From the NCBI GenBank assembly GCA_051650965.1, contig JBOFRL010000097.1, forward strand, positions 1 to 64,000: a stretch of 64,000 nucleotides of DNA, in the 5' to 3' direction. The position numbers and the translations under genes were made by a program. The DNA is from Enterovibrio sp051650965. Lineage in GTDB: Bacteria; Pseudomonadota; Gammaproteobacteria; Enterobacterales; Vibrionaceae. Position 1 is the first letter of the stretch. The number at the start of each line of letters is the position of its first letter. Below are positions 44,745-54,148 of the stretch, one piece after another. Below the pieces are notes generated by a model. That model had not been told where the DNA came from. It saw only the letters and a program-made list of their open reading frames with translations, and searched no databases.

Positions 44745-47700
44745 ATGAAGCATTCTTTACGACAAAACCCAAAACGGATTTCCTTAGTAAGTAAGCTCAA
44801 TGGCAAGCAACGCTTGCAAGAGAGCGCTTTTATTATAGTGATGCTGCTGGCCATTTTTTTGACTGTGGCGCTTTTTAGCCACGATCCAAATGATCCTTCG
44901 TGGTCCCAAACCGCTTGGGATGGGCCGATGAAAAATGCAGCGGGCGGCGCAGGTGCGTGGGTCGCAGATAGCTTCTTTTTTACCTTTGGTTTGCAAGCCT
45001 ACCCCTTGCCATTTTTGCTCGCTTTAGGCGGCTGGTTTGTTTTTCGCCGCGATAAGGAGCAAGAGCTTAATTATCATCTGCTTGGCGCAAAAATTTTAGG
45101 TGGCGTGGTGCTGCTGTTGACCAGCTGCGCGCTGGCGACGCTAAATTTTGACGATTTTGGCTATTTTGCCTCGGGCGGCGTGATTGGCGATGTGGTGGTC
45201 ACAGTGGGGCTGCCGATGCTAAATCAGCTCGGCACCACGTTGGTGCTGCTCTTTTTCTGGGCGGCGGGCTTTACCTTGTTAACAGGGATCTCATGGCTGA
45301 CCATTGCGGATGTGATCGGCGAGCTTGTGCTCAATTCGCTGGCTAAAGTGGTCAATTCGGTGCGCGGCGAGCGCTCGGTGATCATCTCGGCGACTGGCTA
45401 CGAGCTTAACGGCAACACGCGCACGCACATTGACCCGCTGTTTGTCAGCTCAAGTGACGAGCTTGCGATTGCGCCGCCGCCGTACAAAATCGAAAAGCCG
45501 GAGTCGGCATTTCGCCGTATCTACAAAAGCTTGTTCCAGCGCGATCCTGATTTTTCGCGTTCGCTGCGCACTGAGCCAATTTTGTTTGCAGAATTAGACA
45601 TTGCCGAAGGTCAGGCGGAAAATCACCATGCTGCCAGCCGCTTTGGTACGCCAGCCGCGCATGACGCGAGCGAAAGTGACATTTTGGCCGCTGCACAGCC
45701 AGAAACGCCATTGCCGCCGCAAGTCGTGCGTCAGCAAGAGACGCCCGCAAGCATTTTAAGCAGCGCTGACGAGGCGGATTTTGCTATCGACCCGCAAGAC
45801 AGTATCTTATACAGCGACGTGGGCGACACCGCGCGCAAGGGCGAGAAAAGTTTTTATGCCGCCGGCAACGCCGCGCAAGAAGCGCTCCGCAATCAAATGG
45901 AGGAGCAAGTGCACACCGTTGCCGCGCCTTTCTCCAGCGAGCCTGCGGTTAGCGCACCAGCCATTAGCGCGCCGACCACTTTAGCGCCAGACGCCGATCC
46001 TTTGCTGGATAAAACGGTTTTTGATCTGGATGAGCCGGCCCTTGGCAGCGCGCTGAGCGCCGCTTGTGACGCAGAAACCGCCAGCAAACAGGCGCCCGCC
46101 TTTACGCTTTCGCATGAAATGGAGCAGTCGGTTGCCGCAGAAACTGAAATTTCAGTCGGCCAGCTGACAAAAGTGGACGCCGCGTTAGAGCATGAGCAGC
46201 CGTTTACAACCGTTGAGCCGCCCATTTTGGAAGAAATTTATGCCGCCGCGGCCAAAAGAGAGCCTGCGCTGCATCCTTTTTTGGTCAAAAATGAGCCCAA
46301 CTTGCCAAAGCCGAGCGAGCCTTTCCCCACGCTTGATCTGCTTGAGCCTGCCAAAAGCAATGTGGAGCCGGTCGGTGACGATGTGCTGCAGCAAAAAGCG
46401 CGCACCATTGAGGAGCGTTTGGCGGAATACAAAATCAAAGTGACTGTCAAAGGCATTTATCCAGGTCCTGTGATCACCCGTTTTGAGCTTGAGCTTGCGC
46501 CTGGCGTAAAGGTGAGCCGGATCATGGGGTTATCTAAAGATATCGCGCGCTCGCTGGCAACAAGCTCGGTGCGCGTTGTCGACGCAATCCCTGGCAAGCC
46601 TTACATCGGCCTTGAGCTGCCTAATGCCAAGCGCGAAACGGTTTTTATGTCGCAAGTGGTTGGTAGCCAACGTTTTCAGTCTGCAAAATCACCGCTGTCG
46701 GTGGTGCTCGGCAAAGACATTTCTGGCGAAGCGATTGTGACCGATCTTGCCAAAGCGCCGCACATGCTGGTGGCTGGCACGACCGGCTCGGGCAAGTCTG
46801 TTGGCGTAAACTCTATGATTGTCAGCATGTTATATAAAGCGACTCCTGAAGAAGTGCGCTTTATTATGATCGACCCGAAAATGCTCGAGCTTTCGGTTTA
46901 CGAAGGCATTCCGCACCTGCTTAGCGAGGTGGTCACTGACATGAAAGATGCCAGCAACGCGCTGCGCTGGTGTGTGGCGGAGATGGAGCGCCGTTACAAG
47001 CTAATGTCGATGCTTGGCGTGCGCAATATCGTTGGTTTTAATGACAAAATTAACGAAGCCGCCGCTGCCAATATGCCGATCCCTGATCCGATGTGGAATT
47101 CGAGCAGCAGCATGGATGAGCAGATCCCGATGCTGGAAAAATTGCCGTATATCGTTGTGATCATTGATGAATTTGCTGATCTGATGATGGTGGTGGGTAA
47201 AAAAGTGGAAGAGCTGATCGCGCGTTTAGCGCAAAAAGCGCGCGCGGCCGGCATTCACTTGGTTTTGGCAACGCAGCGCCCGTCGGTGGATGTGATCACG
47301 GGGCTTATCAAGGCCAACATTCCGACCCGCGTGGCGTTTACGGTTTCGACCAAAATCGACTCGCGCACCATTTTGGATCAGGGCGGCGCCGAATCGTTGC
47401 TGGGCATGGGCGATATGCTGTTTATTCCTAATGGCTCTAATCAGCCGGTGCGCGTGCATGGCGCGTTTGTTAGCGATGACGAAGTGCACCGCGTGGTAAG
47501 CAACTGGAAAGCGCGCGGCAAGCCTAATTACATTAAGGAAATTGTCAGCAGCGATCAGGGGCGCGACGGATTGTTGCCTGGGGAAATGCCGCTTGGTGGT
47601 GACGGCGATGAGCTCGATGTTTTGTTTGATCAAGCCGTTGAATTTGTTACCTCAACGCGTAAAGCATCTGTTTCTGCAGTGCAGCGCCGTTTCAAAATCG

Positions 47701-47813
47701 GGTACAATCGCGCCTCGCGCATTGTTGAGCAACTTGAGGTGAACGGCATTGTCAGCGCGCCAGGCCACAACGCCAATCGCGAGGTGCTCGCGCCACCTCC
47801 CATAGAGGCTTAA
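44745..47813 (+). CDS. ftsK: DNA translocase FtsK
   Basis: Septal DNA pump that coordinates chromosome dimer resolution with division. It has four membrane helices in the first ~200 residues. A long Ala/Pro/Glu-rich linker (about 220-550) leads to the RecA-like motor with Walker A GTTGSGKSVGVNS and Walker B VVIIDEFADL. The C-terminal winged-helix gamma domain (RKASVSAVQRRFKIGYNRA) reads KOPS sites. I chose the ATG at 44745 (AGGTGA upstream); GTG at 44739 would add two residues. At 1022 residues it is shorter than E. coli FtsK (1329) because of the linker. Confidence 0.96.
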   Translation: MKHSLRQNPKRISLVSKLNGKQRLQESAFIIVMLLAIFLTVALFSHDPNDPSWSQTAWDGPMKNAAGGAGAWVADSFFFTFGLQAYPLPFLLALGGWFVFRRDKEQELNYHLLGAKILGGVVLLLTSCALATLNFDDFGYFASGGVIGDVVVTVGLPMLNQLGTTLVLLFFWAAGFTLLTGISWLTIADVIGELVLNSLAKVVNSVRGERSVIISATGYELNGNTRTHIDPLFVSSSDELAIAPPPYKIEKPESAFRRIYKSLFQRDPDFSRSLRTEPILFAELDIAEGQAENHHAASRFGTPAAHDASESDILAAAQPETPLPPQVVRQQETPASILSSADEADFAIDPQDSILYSDVGDTARKGEKSFYAAGNAAQEALRNQMEEQVHTVAAPFSSEPAVSAPAISAPTTLAPDADPLLDKTVFDLDEPALGSALSAACDAETASKQAPAFTLSHEMEQSVAAETEISVGQLTKVDAALEHEQPFTTVEPPILEEIYAAAAKREPALHPFLVKNEPNLPKPSEPFPTLDLLEPAKSNVEPVGDDVLQQKARTIEERLAEYKIKVTVKGIYPGPVITRFELELAPGVKVSRIMGLSKDIARSLATSSVRVVDAIPGKPYIGLELPNAKRETVFMSQVVGSQRFQSAKSPLSVVLGKDISGEAIVTDLAKAPHMLVAGTTGSGKSVGVNSMIVSMLYKATPEEVRFIMIDPKMLELSVYEGIPHLLSEVVTDMKDASNALRWCVAEMERRYKLMSMLGVRNIVGFNDKINEAAAANMPIPDPMWNSSSSMDEQIPMLEKLPYIVVIIDEFADLMMVVGKKVEELIARLAQKARAAGIHLVLATQRPSVDVITGLIKANIPTRVAFTVSTKIDSRTILDQGGAESLLGMGDMLFIPNGSNQPVRVHGAFVSDDEVHRVVSNWKARGKPNYIKEIVSSDQGRDGLLPGEMPLGGDGDELDVLFDQAVEFVTSTRKASVSAVQRRFKIGYNRASRIVEQLEVNGIVSAPGHNANREVLAPPPIEA

Positions 47814-47922
47814 TTTTTATAAAAAAACCAGTTTATGCTGCAGCAGCTTGGCAAGCTTAAGGAGTAAAAAAATGCGACTTAAGGTACACTGAGCTGCACA
47901 GCTTGATGAAGGATAAAATAAG

Positions 47923-48531
47923 ATGAAACAGTGGGTGGTAGGTTTTGCTGCAATGATCAGCGTGGGTTATGCGTACGCCGCGCCCATCGCGCAGGAGCAG
48001 TTGAGTGCTCGTCTGGATAAAATTCGCTCTTTTAGCGCCTCTTTTGAGCAGGTTGTTACCGATCCTGAGCGCAGGGAGCTTAGCCGCGGCAAAGGCACCG
48101 TCGCGGTTAGCCGTCCTAACTTATTTCGCTGGCAAGTGGCGCGACCTGATGAAAACACGTTGGTGTCCGATGGCAAAACGCTTTGGCATTACGATCCGCT
48201 GCTAGAGCAGGTGAGCGCGATGTGGCTGAAAGACGCGACCGAGCAGACGCCGTTTGTGCTGTTAACGCGCAACGATCCTAAAGATTGGGTTAACTATCGC
48301 GTGTCGATGCAAGGCAACGCTTTTACGCTAAGGCCGATAAAATCGTCAAATACGCGTGAGTTTGTGGTTAACGTGCTGCCAAATGGGCAGATCACAAGCT
48401 TTTTTGTCGTCGAGCAGGATGGGCAAACTAGCCATTTCAACTTTAATAATTGGCAAGCAAAAGCGCTGGATCCGCGTCTGTTTCGCTTTGCCATTCCTAA
48501 AGGCGCAGAGTTTGACGATCAGCGTCAATAA
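47923..48531 (+). CDS. lolA: Outer-membrane lipoprotein chaperone LolA
   Basis: Periplasmic carrier that takes lipoproteins from LolCDE to LolB. It has a signal peptide (about residues 1-19, cleaved after AYA). The half-barrel LolA fold motifs are FSASFEQVV, SRGKGTVAVSRPNLFRW and DGKTLWHYDPLLEQV. It has 202 residues (E. coli 203). Gene order ftsK-lolA-rarA-serS is conserved. Confidence 0.95.
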   Translation: MKQWVVGFAAMISVGYAYAAPIAQEQLSARLDKIRSFSASFEQVVTDPERRELSRGKGTVAVSRPNLFRWQVARPDENTLVSDGKTLWHYDPLLEQVSAMWLKDATEQTPFVLLTRNDPKDWVNYRVSMQGNAFTLRPIKSSNTREFVVNVLPNGQITSFFVVEQDGQTSHFNFNNWQAKALDPRLFRFAIPKGAEFDDQRQ

Positions 48532-48562
48532 CGACTGTCACTCATCGATTTGAGGAGCTGCT

Positions 48563-49897
48563 GTGGATCTCTTTGCCTCTGATCCTGCCTACGATTTTCG
48601 TCCCCTTGCGGCGCGCATGCGCCCAACGTCGCTGGCGGAGTTTGTTGGGCAGTCGCATCTTTTAGCCCAAGGGCGCCCGCTTTACTGCGCGCTCGAAAGT
48701 GGCCATTTGCACTCCATGATCTTGTGGGGCGCGCCGGGCACGGGCAAAACCAGCCTTGCCGAGCTTGTGGCGCAGCAGGGAAAAGCGCACCTTGAACGTT
48801 TGTCAGCGGTTAATTCTGGCGCAAAAGAGATCCGCGATATTTTGCAACTGGCCTTGGCGCGCAAAGCGCAGGGCAAACGGACGGTGCTTTTCGTTGATGA
48901 AGTGCACCGTTTTAACAAGTCACAGCAAGATCTCTTTTTGCCTTACATCGAAGATGGCACGATCACCTTTATCGGTGCGACCACCGAAAATCCCTCTTTT
49001 GAGCTTAATCACGCACTTTTATCGCGCGCGCGCGTTTATAAATTGCAGCTGCTTGAAAGTGAAGAGATTGTAACGCTGCTTGAGCGGGCGCTGCGCGATC
49101 CGCTGCGGGGCGTTGGCGCTCAAGCCATTGATTTTCCGCAGCCACTTTGCCAAGCCTTGGCGCAATTTGTCGCGGGCGACGCGCGTCTGGCCTTAAATTA
49201 TTTAGAATTGCTCTGCGATCAGGTTGTGCCTGCCGCCGATGGCACCAAACGCGTTAGCGCTGAAGATCTCGCGCAGGTGTTAGGCGAGAAAGTGGCGCGC
49301 TTCGACCATAAAGGCGACCAATGGTACGATTTGATTTCGGCCTTTCACAAATCTGTGCGTGGCAGCGCGCCTGACGCGGCGCTGTACTGGTACGCGCGCA
49401 TTGTGAGCGCTGGCGGCGACCCGCTTTATGTGGCGAGACGGCTGGTCGCGATTGCCTCTGAAGATATCGGTCTTGCCGATCCAAAAGCGATGCAAGTGGC
49501 GCTCTCAGCATGGGACGCTTTTTTGCGTGTTGGCGCAGCCGAGGGCGAGCGCGCCATCGCGCAAGCGGTGATCTATTTAGCCTGCGCGCCTAAAAGTAAC
49601 GCGACGTTGCTTGCGTGGGAAAAAGCGCTGCATGACGCGCGCACCTTTGCAGGAGAAGAGGTGCCGCTGCATCTGCGTAACGCACCGACGGCGCTGATGA
49701 AAGAGCTGGGATTTGGCAAGTCTTATCGCTACGCCCATGATGAGCCGCACGCTTATGCGGCGGGCGAGAACTATTTTCCGCCTGCGCTTACTGGGCAGCG
49801 CTACTATGAGCCCACATCCAGAGGACTTGAGAGCAAACTTGCCGAAAAATTGGCGTTTCTTTCGCGTCTTGATCAAGCTAGTGCGCAAAAACGCTAG
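48563..49897 (+). CDS. rarA: Replication-associated recombination protein RarA
   Basis: AAA+ ATPase (MgsA/RarA) that acts at stalled replication forks. It has Walker A GAPGTGKT at residues 56-63, Walker B LFVDEVHRFN and the arginine-finger region LSRARVY. The C-terminal MgsA domain mediates tetramerisation. It has 444 residues (E. coli 447). The start is GTG with a strong GAGGAG ribosome site. It is 31 bases downstream of lolA. Confidence 0.96.
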   Translation: MDLFASDPAYDFRPLAARMRPTSLAEFVGQSHLLAQGRPLYCALESGHLHSMILWGAPGTGKTSLAELVAQQGKAHLERLSAVNSGAKEIRDILQLALARKAQGKRTVLFVDEVHRFNKSQQDLFLPYIEDGTITFIGATTENPSFELNHALLSRARVYKLQLLESEEIVTLLERALRDPLRGVGAQAIDFPQPLCQALAQFVAGDARLALNYLELLCDQVVPAADGTKRVSAEDLAQVLGEKVARFDHKGDQWYDLISAFHKSVRGSAPDAALYWYARIVSAGGDPLYVARRLVAIASEDIGLADPKAMQVALSAWDAFLRVGAAEGERAIAQAVIYLACAPKSNATLLAWEKALHDARTFAGEEVPLHLRNAPTALMKELGFGKSYRYAHDEPHAYAAGENYFPPALTGQRYYEPTSRGLESKLAEKLAFLSRLDQASAQKR

Positions 49898-50021
49898 TCA
49901 AAAGACGCACAAATAAGTATAAATTCAATCGGTTGTTATTTGTTATCTTTCACCAGAACGAATACCAACATTGGCTAAACACAGTTCAATGTGGGACGTT
50001 TTTAAATTTAATAGGATAGTT

Positions 50022-51308
50022 ATGCTCGATTCAAAACTCGTGCGCGCGCAGCTTGAAGAGACCACGCAAATTTTGGCGAAACGCGGTTTTTCGCTGGATG
50101 CCACTTTGCTGCAAAACTTAGAAGAGCAGCGTAAGCAGCTGCAGGTGCAAACCGAGGAGCTGCAAGCTAAGCGCAATGGCAGCTCAAAATTGATTGGCCA
50201 GATGAAGGCAAAGGGCGAAGATGTCAGCACGCTTTTGCAAGAGATGGAGGGCGTTGGCGCCGAGCTTGAGCTTGCTAAAGAGCAGCTTAACCAGCTACAA
50301 ACGCAGCTCAATACCATTTTGCAATCTGTTCCTAATTTGCCTCATGAGTCGGTGCCGGTTGGCAAAGATGAAAAAGACAACGTTGAAGTCAGCCGCTGGG
50401 GCGAGCCACGCCACTACGATTTTGCGGTGCGTGACCATGTGGACTTGGGCGAGCTTTGCGACGGCCTTGATTTTGCCAGCGCGGTAAAATTGTCAGGCTC
50501 ACGTTTTGTGGTGATGAAGGGGCAAATCGCCCGTCTGCACCGCGCGATCGGCCAGTTCATGCTTGATCTGCATACCACAGAGCACCACTACACCGAGCAT
50601 TATGTTCCGTACCTTGTTAACGCAGACAGCTTGTTTGGAACGGGTCAGCTGCCAAAATTTGGCGAAGATCTTTTCAACATGAAGCCTGCGACGCAAGAGA
50701 GCGTTGGCATGTCGCTGATCCCAACCTCAGAAGTGCCGCTGACCAACCTTGTGCGCGACACCATTTTGGATGAGGCGCAGCTGCCGCAGCGTTACACGGC
50801 GCACACGCCTTGTTTTCGCTCCGAAGCGGGCTCGTACGGTCGCGACACGCGCGGACTTATCCGCATGCATCAATTTGATAAAGTTGAATTAGTGCAAATT
50901 GTAAAGCCTGAAGAGTCAATGCAAGCGCTTGAAGAGCTCACTGGGCACGCGGAAAAAGTGTTGCAACTGCTTGAATTGCCTTATCGTAAAGTGGTGCTTT
51001 GCACCGGTGACATGGGCTTTAGCTCGATGAAGACGTATGATCTGGAAGTGTGGCTGCCTGCGCAAAACACGTACCGTGAGATTTCATCGTGCTCAAACAT
51101 GGGCGATTTTCAGGCGCGCCGCATGCAAGCACGCTTCCGCCGTAAAGGCGCGAGCAAGCCAGAGCTGGTGCACACCTTAAATGGCTCAGGCCTTGCGGTT
51201 GGACGTACGCTGGTTGCGATTTTGGAAAATTACCAGCAAGCTGACGGCCGTATTGAAATTCCACAAGTTTTACGCAGCTACATGAGCGGCATGACGCACA
51301 TCGGCTAA
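50022..51308 (+). CDS. serS: Seryl-tRNA synthetase
   Basis: Class II synthetase that charges tRNA-Ser and tRNA-Sec. It has an N-terminal coiled-coil tRNA-binding arm (about residues 30-100), then the catalytic core with motif 2 (TPCFRSEAGSYGRDTRGLIRMHQF) and motif 3 (NGSGLAVGRTL). I start at the ATG at 50022 (AGGA upstream), giving 428 residues (E. coli 430). An in-frame upstream start would add 17 unrelated residues. Confidence 0.97.
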   Translation: MLDSKLVRAQLEETTQILAKRGFSLDATLLQNLEEQRKQLQVQTEELQAKRNGSSKLIGQMKAKGEDVSTLLQEMEGVGAELELAKEQLNQLQTQLNTILQSVPNLPHESVPVGKDEKDNVEVSRWGEPRHYDFAVRDHVDLGELCDGLDFASAVKLSGSRFVVMKGQIARLHRAIGQFMLDLHTTEHHYTEHYVPYLVNADSLFGTGQLPKFGEDLFNMKPATQESVGMSLIPTSEVPLTNLVRDTILDEAQLPQRYTAHTPCFRSEAGSYGRDTRGLIRMHQFDKVELVQIVKPEESMQALEELTGHAEKVLQLLELPYRKVVLCTGDMGFSSMKTYDLEVWLPAQNTYREISSCSNMGDFQARRMQARFRRKGASKPELVHTLNGSGLAVGRTLVAILENYQQADGRIEIPQVLRSYMSGMTHIG

Positions 51309-51312
51309 AGGT

Positions 51313-51343
51313 AAAAAAAGCAGCTTAATTAAGCTGCTTTTTT
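51313..51343 (+). terminator. Intrinsic terminator of serS
   Basis: AAAAAAGCAGCTTAA directly adjoins its reverse complement (51313-51342), so the stem closes on a minimal AATT loop. It starts just after the serS stop. Confidence 0.9.
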
Positions 51344-51373
51344 ATTGCGTGTGATCAGTAAAAAAGAAGCATG

Positions 51374-51401
51374 AAAAAAGCCTCAACTTAAGTTGAGGCT
51401 T
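51374..51401 (-). terminator. Intrinsic terminator of tRNA-Pro
   Basis: A 24-base palindrome, AAGCCTCAACTT and its complement (51378-51401), is followed on the minus strand by a T-run. It lies six bases beyond the CCA end of the tRNA. Confidence 0.8.
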
Positions 51402-51406
51402 GAATT

Positions 51407-51483
<77 letters not shown>

Positions 51484-51577
51484 AAAATTGGGTTGCATGG
51501 GCATAAAAGCAATATGCGCTGCGTGTTTTTATAATACTATGCTTTTGTTATTTCACAAGAATTTTTTTTACAAAAGC

Positions 51578-51602
51578 ACAAAAAACGCCAAACTTCGGCG
51601 CC
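51578..51602 (-). terminator. Intrinsic terminator of the Lon-family gene
   Basis: On the minus strand CGCC pairs with GGCG (51597-51600 with 51586-51589), followed by six T residues. A second hairpin, GCGGTTT with AAACCGC, overlaps the gene's stop codon at 51614-51635 and may assist. Confidence 0.6.
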
Positions 51603-51623
51603 TTTTGTATGAAAAACCGCCAA

Positions 51624-54008
51624 TCAGCGCGGTTTGCTGCTGCGCGCATTTCTACGCAGCATCTTCAAATTTTCCATCGCCTTGTGATAAACGCTCCCTG
51701 GCTTAAAATGGCCATTACTATCGGGATCTGTGGCGCGGCAGCCGGTTAACAGTTCGATTGCTTCGCTCACATGGTCGATGGCGTAAATATGAAATTTTTT
51801 CCGGCTCACGGCATGGATAATATCTTTGCGCAGCATGAGGTTTTGCATGTTGGCGCGCGGAATGATCACAGCTTGGCTCGCCTTGGTGCCGGTGATCGTA
51901 CAGACATCAAAAAAGCCCTCGATTTTTTCATTAACGCCGCCAATCGGTTGCACTTGGCCAAATTGATCCATAGAGCCGGTCAGCGCGAAATCTTGGCGCA
52001 GCGGCAAGCCGGTGATGGCTGAAATTACTGCGCAAAATTCGGCAATGGAGGCGCTATCGCCGTCCACCGCGCCGTATGACTGCTCGAAGGTCAATCGCGT
52101 GGTGAGCGGAATGTGCGCCTGTTTTCCCAGCATCGCAGAGAGATAAGCGGTTAAAATCATGACGCCTTTTGAGTGAATGTTGCCGCCAAGGCGCACGCTG
52201 CGCTCGATGTCGATAAGCTCGCCTTGGCCAAAAGAGGTGGTGGCCGTGATCCGGCTTGGCATGCCAAAGCTGTGCTCATGCGTGCTGATCACCGAGAGCG
52301 CGTTGACTTGTCCCACCGCTTTGCCGCGCGTTGTGACTAAGATGATATTGTTTTTCACATTATCGAGCAGATCGTCGCGGTAGCGGCTTAGGCGCATTTC
52401 ACGGCATGCGAGCGCTTTTTCCACATGAGAGGCGCTGATCACGTTGGCGTGATTGAGCTTGGCCTGATAGTTCGACTCGCGCAGCAAATTGATGGTGTCT
52501 GCAGAATGCAGCGACAGGCGGTTTTGCGCTTCGGCTTTGCGCGCGCTGTATTCGATTATTCTGGCGATAGCGTTGGGCGCGCAGTGTAACAGATTGTTTT
52601 CATGGCAAATGCTGGAAATAAATTTGGCGAACTGAAATTCACTTTGCTCATCACGCGCCATCGTATCTTCAAAATCGGCTGTGACACGGAAAAGTTCACT
52701 AAATTCAGGATCATGCTCTTGCAGCAAATTGTAAGTGTGGTGATCGCCAAACAAAATGATCTTCACATCAAGCGGCATCGCTTCGGGCTCAAGAGAAATC
52801 GAGCTTGAGAAGGTGACCTCTTTTTCCAGTGCGTGCAGGTTGGTTTTGCCGCTTTGCAGCGCGCGTTTAAGGCCGTCCCAAACGAACGGCCGCTCGAGCA
52901 CTTTTATCGCGTCGATGAGCAGAACGCCACCATTGGCGCGGTGGATGCTGCCAGGGCGGATCAGCGAAAAGTCGGTAAAAATGGTTCCTTTGACCGTGGT
53001 GTTTTCGATGTAGCCAAAAATGTTGTGGTAGCTGGGGTTTTCTTCGATCACGATTGGCGGCTGATCTGGCGTATTGCTGGCTAACACATTGATTTGATAG
53101 CGGCGTGGCAGTTTTTTATCCAGCGACGCGTAGGCGAGAGCGACTTGCTCCTCTTGCTCTTGCAAAAAAATATCAATGTTTTCAATGATATCTTCTTGTA
53201 GCAGCTTTAAGTATTTTTTGATGGTGCTCTGTTTTTGGTATTTGTCCAGCAGCGGAGCCATATGATATTGCAGCACTTCTTTGGTGATCTGCTCGTCGAG
53301 CTTTTGCTGCCTTTCGCTATATTGCTCCTCCCAACTGGCCAGATCGCGCACTAATTGGCGCAAGTTAACCTCAAGCTCGCTGATCGCTGTGGCAAACTTG
53401 GCCTGCGCTTTGGGTGGTAGCGCGTTAAAGCTTTCTTCTGTATGCGGTTTTTCGCCGTTAAGCGCGGTAAATTGGTATTCACCTTCGGTGGTGATCGCGA
53501 GCTGCAAATTGTGCTTAGCCGCTTCTTCGTGCAACACCTTAAGCGCGGTTTGCTGCTGGGTGCTGAGGCGATTTGTCAGCGCTTCAGCGCGCGAATAGTA
53601 CATGTCGTTGTCGAAGGCCAGCGGAAATGCTTTGCCAAGCTTTAACATCAAGCCTTCGATTTCTTTTTGAAATTGCGTACCAAAGCCGGCCGGCAATTTT
53701 AAGAGGCTGGGGAAACGTTGATCTTGAAAATTATTGACATAACACCAGTCAAACAGCGCGCTGTCACTTTGCCAATGCTGGTTGAGGTAGCGCATCACCA
53801 TCGTGCGTTTGCCAAGACCGTTGCAGCCGACAGCGTAGACGTTATAGCCGCGATCTTTAATCGACATCGCAAATTCAATCGCTTGTCTTGCGCGCTGCTG
53901 GCCGACAATCTCATCTAAGGGTTGTAAAAATTTGGTGGATGAGATCTCTAGCGTGGCTAACTTACTGGTTTTATACAGATTTTCATAAGACAGTTTGGTT
54001 ATAGCCAT
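51624..54008 (-). CDS. ycbZ: Atypical Lon-type protease (YcbZ/LonH)
   Basis: AAA+/S16 serine protease related to E. coli YcbZ. The N-terminal ATPase region has a non-standard P-loop (GCNGLGKRTM) near residue 60. The middle has a long coiled insertion. The C-terminal protease domain has the Ser-Lys dyad: Ser in GDSAS and Lys in GGVNEKIEGF. The length of 794 residues differs from E. coli YcbZ (586) by a fuller N-terminal half, similar to LonH-like forms. A GAGGATCC ribosome site precedes the ATG. The substrate is unknown. Confidence 0.88.
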   Translation of the reverse strand: MAITKLSYENLYKTSKLATLEISSTKFLQPLDEIVGQQRARQAIEFAMSIKDRGYNVYAVGCNGLGKRTMVMRYLNQHWQSDSALFDWCYVNNFQDQRFPSLLKLPAGFGTQFQKEIEGLMLKLGKAFPLAFDNDMYYSRAEALTNRLSTQQQTALKVLHEEAAKHNLQLAITTEGEYQFTALNGEKPHTEESFNALPPKAQAKFATAISELEVNLRQLVRDLASWEEQYSERQQKLDEQITKEVLQYHMAPLLDKYQKQSTIKKYLKLLQEDIIENIDIFLQEQEEQVALAYASLDKKLPRRYQINVLASNTPDQPPIVIEENPSYHNIFGYIENTTVKGTIFTDFSLIRPGSIHRANGGVLLIDAIKVLERPFVWDGLKRALQSGKTNLHALEKEVTFSSSISLEPEAMPLDVKIILFGDHHTYNLLQEHDPEFSELFRVTADFEDTMARDEQSEFQFAKFISSICHENNLLHCAPNAIARIIEYSARKAEAQNRLSLHSADTINLLRESNYQAKLNHANVISASHVEKALACREMRLSRYRDDLLDNVKNNIILVTTRGKAVGQVNALSVISTHEHSFGMPSRITATTSFGQGELIDIERSVRLGGNIHSKGVMILTAYLSAMLGKQAHIPLTTRLTFEQSYGAVDGDSASIAEFCAVISAITGLPLRQDFALTGSMDQFGQVQPIGGVNEKIEGFFDVCTITGTKASQAVIIPRANMQNLMLRKDIIHAVSRKKFHIYAIDHVSEAIELLTGCRATDPDSNGHFKPGSVYHKAMENLKMLRRNARSSKPR

Positions 54009-54148
54009 AGCGGATCCTCGGTGTTATAACATTTTAATGTCAGTGTATCGCACCTTTAAGGATCCGCTTTTTTGTCTTTCACGCAATGCGGTTTATCACA
54101 AACTCTATGAATATTTTGAAAAAAATTTCGCGTACTGATCTTGCAAGT

